A stretch of 64,000 bases of DNA from Candidatus Zixiibacteriota bacterium (GTDB taxonomy: Bacteria > Zixibacteria > MSB-5A5 > JAABVY01), in the NCBI GenBank assembly GCA_011056555.1, contig DSEQ01000042.1:62001-126000 (forward strand). The letters are read 5' to 3'. Position 1 is the stretch's first letter. Every line of letters starts with the position of its first letter. A program made the translations under genes and the position numbers. This document shows positions 1 through 7,635 of this stretch, piece after piece. Under the pieces are notes generated by a model, which was not told the DNA's origin, did no database searches, and saw only the letters and a program-made list of their open reading frames with translations.

Positions 1-264
1 TTCCCTTCAAAGTGCAAAATAATGAGACTTGCTATCATGCTAATGTATTTAAATAACATATGCTCCAATGGCAGCAAATATAAAATTTTAATATTTTATG
101 AAGCTGAATATTTCCTCAATTCAACATGAGCAAGCGGTGAGTCAATGAGTCCACTGCTTCTCTGATAAGGTCCATTTAAATATAAACATATGGATGAAAA
201 TGTCAATGTAAATGCTTATTTAATTCAATACCATATGGACTTCAAGGACTTATTGGTGCCAATG
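1..264. other. AT-rich non-coding left edge
   Basis: No convincing gene, tRNA or repeat is seen here. The stretch is AT-rich and lies downstream of the minus-strand gene that ends at 315. Short open frames in it lack a ribosome binding site and look random. The gene to its left lies outside the window. Confidence 0.5.
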
Positions 265-298
265 AAAAAACCGCCCGGGAATATCCGGACGGTTTTTT
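265..298 (-). terminator. Rho-independent terminator of the selenoprotein-like gene
   Basis: The arms AAAAAACCGcCCGG and CCGGaCGGTTTTTT pair around a six-base loop with one mismatch. Read on the minus strand, the stem ends in a run of T. It lies 17 bases past the stop codon at 315 and so should end that transcript. Confidence 0.85.
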
Positions 299-314
299 GA
301 AAACTCTGTTTCTA

Positions 315-1778
315 TTAACAATCGGGGTCGGTATCCCCATTGGAATCGCAAGGTGCGTTTCCGCCCACAAAAACATAATTGATGATCCAGACAGCGTCAG
401 AGACATTAACAGTCGCATCACAGTTGGCATCACCCGCCTCTAACGGATCGGGGGTAGTCCCGCCGACGAATACGTAATTGATTATATAAACCGCGTCGGA
501 GATATTGACGGTTTCATCGGAATTGGCGTCTCCGCAGATGTACGGGAGACCTTCGAAATGGGTGAATTTAATGCCCGACCAAAAGCTTTCCGCATCATTC
601 TCATCTTTGGCCTGAACTTTAATATAATAGTCACCTGCCTCAGACCAGCTATGAGAAGCAGAGGCTTCCGCGCCTGATTCATACGGTCCCAGCCATAAGG
701 TGGTATCTCCGTCACCCCAGGACCATCGGTACCATAATTGATCCTCTTCCGGATCTGTCGTACTCGAGGTATAGGTGTACTCTGTCATCAGATTCCCCTG
801 AGTGACCCCGGCCGGAACTGATGGTCTGTCGGGGGCAAGGTTGATGAAGGTGTTGAGAGTTGCCGAGACATCAACAGTAATCGTACCTTTGGCATTGTAA
901 GTCAATGACACCGAGAGGTCTATTTCGGGCACCTGACGTGACCCGGCTAAATCCAGAAAGTTGATATATGGGGTGAGATTAGAATACCCTCCCACAAGGA
1001 CGGTGTCGCCGGCATCGAAATAACATGTGGGAACGGTATGATTGTTAAGTGAATCGCGCCTGGGCTGAACATTCGGTTCACCGGCGCAAAGAGCGGCATA
1101 ATAGAAATTATATGAACCGCCATCATAAATTGCATCCAACGCGGCCCGCGTTGATGGACAGCCGGGTCACCCGTCCCAGGTACATTCCTCCAGGAACACA
1201 GTATGAGTATATCCTCCGGTGGTCTCATTGTAACCAGTCTGTCCGGGAATGGCTGCGGCACATGCGTCAGCTAAATATGCCGTGAAAGGATCACCCGTAT
1301 CGCCCTGATAGATATAACTAAATTGCGGAAATCCTTCCATATGATTGAAGATCACGGCAATTACCATGATATTAGACCCGTCGATAGTGCCTATTCCGTT
1401 TTGGGCAGGATCCCAGGTGGCCGTTTTGTTGAAGGGAACCTGATAATCCAGATTAAGGGCAGTATCGATTGCAAAATCGAGAAAGCCGAATTCATAATTG
1501 TGTCCGCCATAATCCCTGTACCTCGATACAGGCTCGACAACATAAACTTTCAACTGGCAGGCATAAAGGGCGCGCCCGCTTTCTCCCAGGGCTATTTTAT
1601 TATCGCCGAAATCAAGGGCTTTTGCAGGCTGACTTGAGATACCAGGACCATAATCATACAACCTGGTTGTCAGGGCCGGGTCGGCCGCAAATGTGACCCC
1701 GGTGAAAAACAAAAAAGCCGCAACGAGAGCGACCAGGGCATACCTCCCGGGTATGATTCCTTTAGGGACTGGGTGCAT
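315..1778 (-). CDS. Putative secreted selenoprotein: thioredoxin-like UxxC domain, PKD-like domain, paired dockerin-like tag
   Basis: The frame opens at ATG 1778 (AGGAGG at 1786-1791) and reads to a stop at 315, interrupted once by TGA at 1167-1169. Decoding TGA as selenocysteine gives 487 residues: a signal peptide (about 1-31), a region of about 160 residues, then CTWDG-U-PGC-PSTRAAL with Sec204 and Cys207, the spacing of a thioredoxin CxxC at the start of helix 1. About 45 residues later comes TVPTCYF (Pro250), which fits the cis-Pro loop of thioredoxin folds such as Omp28-like proteins. A PKD/Ig-like domain (about 320-405) and two dockerin-like Ca-binding motifs (about 414-485) end the protein. 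Both halves share frame and theme, and a hairpin follows the TGA. Role inferred: secreted thiol/selenol redox protein. Alternatives are a one-base sequencing error in a Cys codon, or a pseudogene. Confidence 0.72.
1133..1156 (-). promoter_or_regulatory. Candidate bacterial SECIS hairpin after in-frame TGA
   Basis: Read on the minus strand, CATCAACGCG (1156-1147) pairs with CGCGTT-g-GATG (1143-1133): ten base pairs, one bulged G at 1137 and a three-base GGC loop at 1146-1144. The loop starts 20 bases after the TGA at 1167-1169. Known bacterial SECIS elements lie inside the coding region just after UGA and have a small apical loop with a G among its first bases roughly 16-37 nt from the UGA. 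All of these hold here. SelB recognition itself is inferred. Confidence 0.65.
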
Positions 1779-1999
1779 AGTTTTTCCTCCTATGTATTAG
1801 CAGTAATTTAACATTCACAGGCATTCGGTCAGTAATTATTATAATTTAAGTAATATTTACATTTTGGCAATATTTTTTTCAGCCAGTCTCCTAAATATCA
1901 ATACCGGACAACTATTGTTGTAATTGCTAAGTCCATTCTTGCGACAGGAAGAGGTTTTATGCCTCTTTGATTTTTATACGGATCAGATAGTTTATTTAC
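1779..1999. other. Divergent intergenic region
   Basis: This non-coding stretch separates the minus-strand gene starting at 1778 from the plus-strand promoter at 2000. A strong Shine-Dalgarno (AGGAGG, minus strand, 1791-1786) serves the minus-strand gene. A TATAAT-like hexamer lies upstream on the minus strand, but no -35 at standard spacing was found, so I do not call a promoter there. Confidence 0.45.
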
Positions 2000-2028
2000 T
2001 TGATAAAGTTCAATCGAATTTCTATATT
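2000..2028 (+). promoter_or_regulatory. Sigma70-type promoter for the small Cys-rich protein and barrel
   Basis: TTGATA at 2000-2005 and TATATT at 2023-2028 are separated by exactly 17 bases. Transcription would start near 2035, giving a leader of about 65 nt before the ATG at 2100, which is preceded by GGGAGG. Confidence 0.6.
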
Positions 2029-2099
2029 AGAGTCGTATAATTGATGATGATTTTTGTATAGCACAAACTTGCAGGCTGTTGTCTTCCCGGGAGGTAGAT

Positions 2100-2537
2100 A
2101 TGAGATTCGCCGCTATATTGATTTCCGCAGCATTTATGATATTTGCCTTTTGCAGTTTCGGAAGTTCGCCCCTTCGCGCCGATGACGGTGCGGAATCGGA
2201 AGAGCTTTTCGTCGATCTTGATGGGGATGGATTCAATGATAACACTCCTGACGAGGACAATAACAGCATACCTGACAGCGCCGAGGATGATAAATATTCA
2301 GACCGGAATAAAACTGCGAATGCCCTGGCCTCCACAGAATTTAAGCCTATTGAGGGTCTTGGGGAATTTGATCTGAGCAGCTTGTTATCCAACTCTGAAT
2401 TATTCGGCCAGTTGAAATTTTTAACCCGTGCACAATCATGCTGCCGCGGCGGTTTTGAGGCCGGCTCAGATTTCGGGCCGGGAAACGGCATCGGCCTGGG
2501 GGCCGTATCGGGATGCGCCGGCGGTGTATGTCACTGA
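2100..2537 (+). CDS. Small secreted Cys-rich protein with Ca-binding Asp repeats
   Basis: The ATG at 2100 is chosen because GGGAGG lies 5 bases upstream and a signal peptide follows directly (MRFAAILISAAFMIFAF). The mature part starts with an acidic stretch, DLDGDGFNDNTPDED then NNSIPDSAEDD, which resembles thrombospondin type 3 or EF-hand calcium loops. The last 35 residues are rich in Gly and hold four Cys (SCC, SGC and a terminal CAGGVCH). About 145 residues. It shares a promoter with the barrel gene that starts 7 bases after its stop, so the two probably act together at the outer membrane. No family was recognised. The terminal C-x4-CH resembles an atypical haem c motif, but it is the very end of the chain and there is no other His, so I do not call a cytochrome. 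Confidence 0.75.
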   Translation: MRFAAILISAAFMIFAFCSFGSSPLRADDGAESEELFVDLDGDGFNDNTPDEDNNSIPDSAEDDKYSDRNKTANALASTEFKPIEGLGEFDLSSLLSNSELFGQLKFLTRAQSCCRGGFEAGSDFGPGNGIGLGAVSGCAGGVCH

Positions 2538-2544
2538 CAGTTTA

Positions 2545-3639
2545 ATGCAGCTTATGCGATACCTATTAATTGGAATCTTTATTACAGTCTTTTTTGTATT
2601 TCCGGCATACGCTGATTTTGGCTATGAGGTCAAACTCAGCGGAAGCGTTACAAATAATCTCATCAGTGACTCATCTGAGTTATATGACTCTTATTCCACC
2701 ACAAGTGCCGCACTGAAGTATTACCCTTTTGCGCAGCTCGAGCTCAATTTGAAGAGCGAATACAATTATTACTCCAATCTCGTGGGCTTGGGAAATATCA
2801 TGGGCGGCGCGGAAATTACCTGGATTCCAACCAGCCAGTCATCGCCTCTGGCGTTATATTTCAACGCGGGCTATGATAATCGTTCTTATCGGGAATCTTT
2901 CAGTGTTTATAACACCAACGTATATAACGGCATGGGCTCAATTTCCTACAGGCTGGCAAGAAGGGCGCAGGTTCGAGCAGGAATAACATATGAACAGACC
3001 GAATTCGACAACTCGGAAGGCGCCGACAAGGAAATCTATGGTTTTATGTTCGGTGCTAATGTCACATTCCTCGGTTCCAACAGCCTCGATATCGAGAGCG
3101 GCTATTCTTTTGCTGATTTTATTTCTGTCGATGAAGTCTCGATAATGTCCTGGCCGCAGGTTCTCGAGGAAACCGATGGCGACCTCAAATCATTTTATAT
3201 ATCGCCAAGGTATTCCCGCCCGCTGGGCAGTAAGCTGGGTATGAACTTAACCTATACATACCTGTCCTTTGTGGACTTTGATGATCCGGTCGTATACAGC
3301 TACTCGACCGGCTTTCTATCCCCCTGGGCCTCGGTCTGGGATGGGAATTCGGTTGCACTCAATCTGAAAAGCTATCACATTCCGAAGATGATCATCACTG
3401 CCGGCGGCGGCTACTGGAACAAGAGACTTTTAAGAACGTTGGAGCTTCCTGATCGGATAGTAACACGTGAGGATGATTACAGCCGCTATTATATCGGGTT
3501 GAGCTGGCCGATGCCCTCCAGATCGGGAGCCTATCTGGAACCGAGCATACAGCTCGACATCATTAACAACACCTCCACTGACAGGCTTTATGATTATTCG
3601 ACCTTCTCAGTAGTGGTGGGATTGACCTTTCGAAGATAG
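2545..3639 (+). CDS. Outer-membrane beta-barrel protein, function unknown
   Basis: A signal peptide (MQLMRYLLIGIFITVFFVF, cleavage after YADA-like PAYA) is followed by about 340 residues rich in Tyr, Ser, Gly and alternating hydrophobic positions. This is the pattern of amphipathic strands in an outer-membrane barrel, ending in FRR after a strand-like FSVVVGLTF. The start at 2545 is favoured over more upstream in-frame codons because it directly precedes the signal peptide and lies 7 bases after the previous stop. A second ATG at 2554 is also possible. It is co-transcribed with the small Cys-rich secreted protein and followed by a terminator. Substrate or partner unknown; the neighbour is an obvious candidate. 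Confidence 0.78.
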   Translation: MQLMRYLLIGIFITVFFVFPAYADFGYEVKLSGSVTNNLISDSSELYDSYSTTSAALKYYPFAQLELNLKSEYNYYSNLVGLGNIMGGAEITWIPTSQSSPLALYFNAGYDNRSYRESFSVYNTNVYNGMGSISYRLARRAQVRAGITYEQTEFDNSEGADKEIYGFMFGANVTFLGSNSLDIESGYSFADFISVDEVSIMSWPQVLEETDGDLKSFYISPRYSRPLGSKLGMNLTYTYLSFVDFDDPVVYSYSTGFLSPWASVWDGNSVALNLKSYHIPKMIITAGGGYWNKRLLRTLELPDRIVTREDDYSRYYIGLSWPMPSRSGAYLEPSIQLDIINNTSTDRLYDYSTFSVVVGLTFRR

Positions 3640-3667
3640 CCTGAGGAATTCAGAAAATTTCTAATTG

Positions 3668-3689
3668 ACCTGCTGCGGCAGGTTTTTTT
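3668..3689 (+). terminator. Rho-independent terminator after the barrel gene
   Basis: ACCTGC and GCAGGT flank a short loop, followed by a run of seven T. It lies 28 bases past the stop of the plus-strand barrel gene and touches the end of the convergent gene at 3688. Confidence 0.8.
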
Positions 3690-6279
3690 ATGGGCAGTCA
3701 TGGCACGGTCTGGGACCGCCGACGAATACGAAATTGATAATATAGATAGCGTCGGAGACATTGATCTGGGAATCGCAGTTGGTATCCCCAGATTCCAGTG
3801 GCTGCGGGGGCAGTCCGCCTGCAAAGACGAAGTTGATGATGGCTACGGCATCACTTACATTTACATTATCGTCAGCATTGGTATCGCCGCAAAAGTAAAC
3901 CGTGACAGCAAAGCCATAACTGTCTGAATTGCAGTAATCATGAACATGCACATCTATGGATTCGGTCGAACTTTCTTGGGGCGCTGTACCGGTCAATGTG
4001 TCATTGATTATCGTACACCAGTAGGGATAATCCTCATAGAATATTGTATGCACCGAATCATCCGGATCCTGAATCGCAGGATAATAAGTAAAGGTCCACC
4101 CGTTTCTGACATAAACCAGGGTCAGGGTATCGATGATGGTCGGCGGCTGATTGGAATGATCGATTTCGATCAAAACCAGTGCGGAATCAGCAAGCTCCCC
4201 GTCCGAGACTTTCACGATGAATGATGTGTCCGCATAATCACATTCTGCGGTCCCGCTGATTGAATCCCCGGAGACAAGGCACCATGATGGAAAGTTGCTG
4301 AAACTGATCTCAAGCTCGCTGCCGTCGCAATCGGGATCGGAAGCAATTGCTTTAAAGACAAAATCGCCTCCGGGTTCCAGGACAATTGGCGGAGGTGCGT
4401 CGATCACTGGCGGATCATTTTCGCCGATCGGATTGCAGCAATCGTCTTCGGGATGAGCCGGGCAGATATCGCATCGGTCTCCGGTACCGTCGCCATCTGC
4501 ATCCGCCTGATCCGGATTCGATATATCCGGGCAGTTGTCGGTCTGGCAGGTGTTTGCAGCGTAGCCCGGGTCACCATAACCGTCATTATCAGTGTCCGTG
4601 CATTCATCACAGAGATCACCCAAGCCGTCACCATCTGCATCCAACTGATCCGGGTTATAGATCTCCGGGCAGTTATCTTCTTCGCAGATATTTCCGGCAA
4701 ATCCGGGATTGCCGTAGCCATCGTTATCGGTATCGGTACATTCATCGCAGATGTCGCCGATACCGTCCTGATCATAATCCGCCTGGTCGGGATTTGCGGT
4801 ATCCGGGCAGTTATCTATATCGCAGCTCTGGTTTTCATATCCGGGATCACCGTACCCGTCACCGTCGGAATCCGTACAGTCATCACAGACATCTCCCAGG
4901 CCATCGCTATCGGCGTCAGCCTGATCCGGGTTGGCAATCTCAGGGCAATTATCGGTCGCGCAGACATTATTCGGATAGCCGGGATCGCCGTATCCATCGC
5001 CATCGCTGTCATTGCAGTCGTCGCATTCATTACCAATCCCATCCAAATCGTCATCAAGTTGATCAGGGTTAGGAATAGTTGGACAATTATCCGTCACACA
5101 GGTATTGGCGGGAAAACCGGGGTCGCCGAAACCATCACCATCTATATCTGTGCAGGCGTCGCAGGAATCCCCTATATTATCGGTATCCATGTCCCATTGA
5201 TAGGGATTATAATCGTCAGGGCAGTTGTCGATCATGCATGTGCTGGCGGGATAGCCGGGGTCGCCGAAGCTGTCGCCGTCGGTATCGGTACAATAATCAC
5301 ATTGATCTCCCCTTCCATCACCATCGGCGTCGTACTGATAGGGATTGAAATGATTGGGACAGTTATCCGTGGGACAGGTGTTATTGGGAAATCCGGGGTT
5401 CCCGAAGCCATCGCCGTCGGTATCGGTACACTGGTCACATTCATCCCCGATACCGTCACCGTCGTAATCCTCCTGATCCGGATTGTAAAGATAGGGGCAG
5501 TTGTCTGTTTCGCAGAGATTGACTGCAAAGCCCGGATTGCCGTAGCCATCTCCATCCGTGTCCACGCAGGTATCGCAGACATAGCCGATACCATCATCGT
5601 CATAATCGATCTGATTGGGATTATAATCATTGGGGCAGTTATCAAACTGGCTGCAGATATTGTCCTGATCGGGATCGTCGCAGTCATAATACAGCCTGAA
5701 ATTGTCGATCATCCACCACCTGTCGTTGCGGGCCAGGTAATAATGAAAACGCACCTGTATCGAGTCTCCGCTGCCTATGTATGGGGTGATATCGATATCG
5801 CGGGTTTCCGGCCCATGGCTCAGGTTGTTCATGCGCAGGACGTTATGCCATTGCCCGCCCGCGCCGTTACGGACATCGACGTCAGCAACCTCATCCGGCG
5901 TGTCATTATCGTACGAGAAGTAGTTTGAGAAACGCAGATGAATATTAATATCTGAAGGGGCATGGTAAAATGCGGTCACCACAGCCTCGTCCATATAGGC
6001 GTTGGGCGATGTGCTGGAATTGACTATCAGGCAGCTATCCTCGAAGGGCGGGTAACCCCCAAGGCTGTACATATCCATAAACTGCCAGGTATAACCGTCC
6101 TGAAACCCATCCAGAATCACCCAGCCGGGGGGCAGTTCACCGTTGTCAAAGTCATAATATATCAGTGTGGGCATAAACATGCTGTCGGGTTCCGACGCCG
6201 GCGCCGACTGAGCATATGCGGATTCGGCCACATAAGCAAAGAGCAGAAATATAAGAAACAAGGGGGCGAACTTTCTCAT
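3688..6279 (-). CDS. Large secreted protein: choice-of-anchor J-like domain, nine TSP3 repeats, two Ig-like domains, dockerin-like pair
   Basis: The start at 6279 is chosen because MRKFAPLFLIFLLFAYVAESAYA is a clean signal peptide of about 24 residues; the frame stays open about 35 codons upstream but has no signal features there. After it come a jelly-roll-like domain beginning YYDFDNGELPPGW (cleaved-adhesin/choice-of-anchor J type, about 35-195), nine Asp/Cys-rich thrombospondin type 3 repeats of about 46 residues (about 200-610), two Ig/cadherin-like domains beginning NDPPVIDAPP and NQPPTIIDTL, and a C-terminal dockerin-like pair (CGDTNADDNVNVSDAV and the NCDSQINVSDAI motif). About 863 residues. 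Probably a calcium-stiffened cell-surface or released adhesion protein. It shares its tag type with the gene at 315-1778. Confidence 0.82.
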   Translation of the reverse strand: MRKFAPLFLIFLLFAYVAESAYAQSAPASEPDSMFMPTLIYYDFDNGELPPGWVILDGFQDGYTWQFMDMYSLGGYPPFEDSCLIVNSSTSPNAYMDEAVVTAFYHAPSDINIHLRFSNYFSYDNDTPDEVADVDVRNGAGGQWHNVLRMNNLSHGPETRDIDITPYIGSGDSIQVRFHYYLARNDRWWMIDNFRLYYDCDDPDQDNICSQFDNCPNDYNPNQIDYDDDGIGYVCDTCVDTDGDGYGNPGFAVNLCETDNCPYLYNPDQEDYDGDGIGDECDQCTDTDGDGFGNPGFPNNTCPTDNCPNHFNPYQYDADGDGRGDQCDYCTDTDGDSFGDPGYPASTCMIDNCPDDYNPYQWDMDTDNIGDSCDACTDIDGDGFGDPGFPANTCVTDNCPTIPNPDQLDDDLDGIGNECDDCNDSDGDGYGDPGYPNNVCATDNCPEIANPDQADADSDGLGDVCDDCTDSDGDGYGDPGYENQSCDIDNCPDTANPDQADYDQDGIGDICDECTDTDNDGYGNPGFAGNICEEDNCPEIYNPDQLDADGDGLGDLCDECTDTDNDGYGDPGYAANTCQTDNCPDISNPDQADADGDGTGDRCDICPAHPEDDCCNPIGENDPPVIDAPPPIVLEPGGDFVFKAIASDPDCDGSELEISFSNFPSWCLVSGDSISGTAECDYADTSFIVKVSDGELADSALVLIEIDHSNQPPTIIDTLTLVYVRNGWTFTYYPAIQDPDDSVHTIFYEDYPYWCTIINDTLTGTAPQESSTESIDVHVHDYCNSDSYGFAVTVYFCGDTNADDNVNVSDAVAIINFVFAGGLPPQPLESGDTNCDSQINVSDAIYIINFVFVGGPRPCHDCP
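4470..5690 (-). repeat. Nine tandem TSP3-type coding repeats of about 138 bp
   Basis: The encoded unit has the pattern DTDGDGYGxPG, then CxTDNCPxxxNPDQ, then DxDGDGxGDxCD, and occurs nine times with a period near 46 residues. Copies differ at many synonymous positions, so the array is old rather than freshly expanded. The bounds are approximate. Long open frames on the opposite strand here are by-products of this composition. Confidence 0.8.
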
Positions 6280-6488
6280 ATTATCCCGCGAATGTTTATG
6301 TTCTAAACTTATCTGTGTGCAGTCCCAAAACTTGGGGTCATTTATAAAATAGCCCCGGACGGCTAATTTGTCAACATTAATCATGCAACCATCTGCTGAT
6401 GGCCCGGTTTTATTGACATATTAAGGATGACCGCATTATTTATGATGATCGGAATATTTGTGAATTTGATGAGAGCGCCGAAATAAAA

Positions 6489-6522
6489 AGCGGGAGCGAT
6501 TATTTTTAATATCGCTCCCGCT
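6489..6522 (-). terminator. Rho-independent terminator of the MoxR/VWA operon
   Basis: AGCGGGAGCGAT (6489-6500) and ATCGCTCCCGCT (6511-6522) form a perfect 12-bp stem with a 10-base AT-rich loop. On the minus strand the stem runs into TTTTTATTT. It lies just past the stop at 6542. Confidence 0.88.
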
Positions 6523-6541
6523 AAATTTTATAGTCTTGCGT

Positions 6542-7633
6542 CTATCTCTTTTTGCGTCTTCGGCTTACAAAATCCCAGAAGACATAATCTCCGAGGTTCT
6601 GAGACGAGGCAAAATAAGCTCGGCCGCGATTCAATTCGGTCAGCTTGGCCACAAATTTCTGCAGGTAGGGATCGTCGGTTATCATAAAGGTGGTAATTGG
6701 TATGCGTTTTTTGCGGCAAATTATGGCTTCATCCAGCGTCCGGTTCACAATTACCGGGTCGAGTCCCATAGGATTTTTGTAAACCGAGCCGTTCCGGCGG
6801 GTTATCATGGATGGCTTGCCATCTGTGATCATGAATATCTGCTTATTCACATTTTTCTTTTTGAGCAGAATGTTGCGCGCCATCTCGAGGCCGGCTTTGG
6901 TATTTGTATGATATGGTCCCACACCGATATAGGGAATGTCCTTGACCTTGACCTCTCTGGCAAAATCTCCAAAAAGAACAATATTGAGACTGTCCTTGGG
7001 ATATTTCGTGAGTATCAATTCAGAGAAGGCCAGCGCCACCTGCTTGGCCGGGGTAATCCTATCCTCACCATACAGCACCATGGAATGGGATATATCGATC
7101 AACATAACAGTGGCGCAGTTAGTCAGCTGCTCGGTATCATAAACCTCCAGATCTTTTTCGGCCATATTCAGACCCAGGGAGCCGGTGCGCCTGATTGTAT
7201 TCATCAGTGAATTCTGGAAATCTATGTGATTGAATTCGTCGCCAAACCTGTATTCTCTCTTTTCCGGCAGGGCCTCTTCCGAGCTGCCCCCGCCGTGAGG
7301 GATTATATGGCCGCCGGCTCCGGATTTTCGGAGATGTTCAAATATACTGTCGAAAGCATCCTGCCTGAGCGACTTCTCGCCCTTTCGGGTTAATGATATG
7401 TTATCCCCCTGCCAGGAGACGATATTGCTCTTTTCCAGATTCTTCTCGAAACCATCGAGATCAAAATCCTCGGGGAGCACCCCCATTGCCTGAAGCTTGC
7501 GCATCAGCTTGAGAGCCATCTCGGCATCACCGTTGACCTGGAGCAGAAGGTAGTTGAAGATCGACATCAGGTCCTTGAGATTCTGGAGTTTCTGTATAGC
7601 CGCGTCATCCCATTCGGAATATATAAAACGCAT
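6542..7633 (-). CDS. VWA-domain protein, partner of the MoxR-like ATPase
   Basis: About 363 residues. The C-terminal half is a von Willebrand A domain with a MIDAS motif, LIDISHSM (DxSxS, near residue 180), and a later TDGKPS. The N-terminal half is helical and resembles the linker part of BchD/ChlD-like or CoxE-like proteins. Its upstream neighbour, 2 bases away, is an AAA+ ATPase of the MoxR/magnesium-chelatase type. Such pairs generally act as metal- or ATP-dependent chaperones that activate or load enzymes; the client is unknown here because no obvious target enzyme is adjacent. A strong terminator follows. Confidence 0.82.
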   Translation of the reverse strand: MRFIYSEWDDAAIQKLQNLKDLMSIFNYLLLQVNGDAEMALKLMRKLQAMGVLPEDFDLDGFEKNLEKSNIVSWQGDNISLTRKGEKSLRQDAFDSIFEHLRKSGAGGHIIPHGGGSSEEALPEKREYRFGDEFNHIDFQNSLMNTIRRTGSLGLNMAEKDLEVYDTEQLTNCATVMLIDISHSMVLYGEDRITPAKQVALAFSELILTKYPKDSLNIVLFGDFAREVKVKDIPYIGVGPYHTNTKAGLEMARNILLKKKNVNKQIFMITDGKPSMITRRNGSVYKNPMGLDPVIVNRTLDEAIICRKKRIPITTFMITDDPYLQKFVAKLTELNRGRAYFASSQNLGDYVFWDFVSRRRKKR

Positions 7634-7635
7634 AA

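Noticed and set aside
315..1139. Independent gene starting with TTG at 1139
   Set aside because: No ribosome binding site or signal peptide; the start would lie inside a thioredoxin helix that continues in frame from the upstream part. Read-through of the TGA explains it better.
1779..1999. Complete minus-strand promoter for the selenoprotein-like gene
   Set aside because: TTGCCA and TATAAT hexamers exist but are 21 bases apart, outside normal spacing.
2516..2537. Haem c-binding site in the small Cys-rich protein
   Set aside because: The C-x4-CH motif is at the extreme C-terminus and the protein has no other His ligand; only noted as a possibility.
4470..5690. CRISPR array
   Set aside because: The periodicity is about 138 bp, in frame, and codes for TSP3 repeats; there are no short identical repeats or spacers and no cas genes.
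4453..5928. Long plus-strand frame of 491 codons
   Set aside because: It is antisense to the TSP3 repeat array, has low-complexity Ile/Val/Gly/Ala composition and no start signal.
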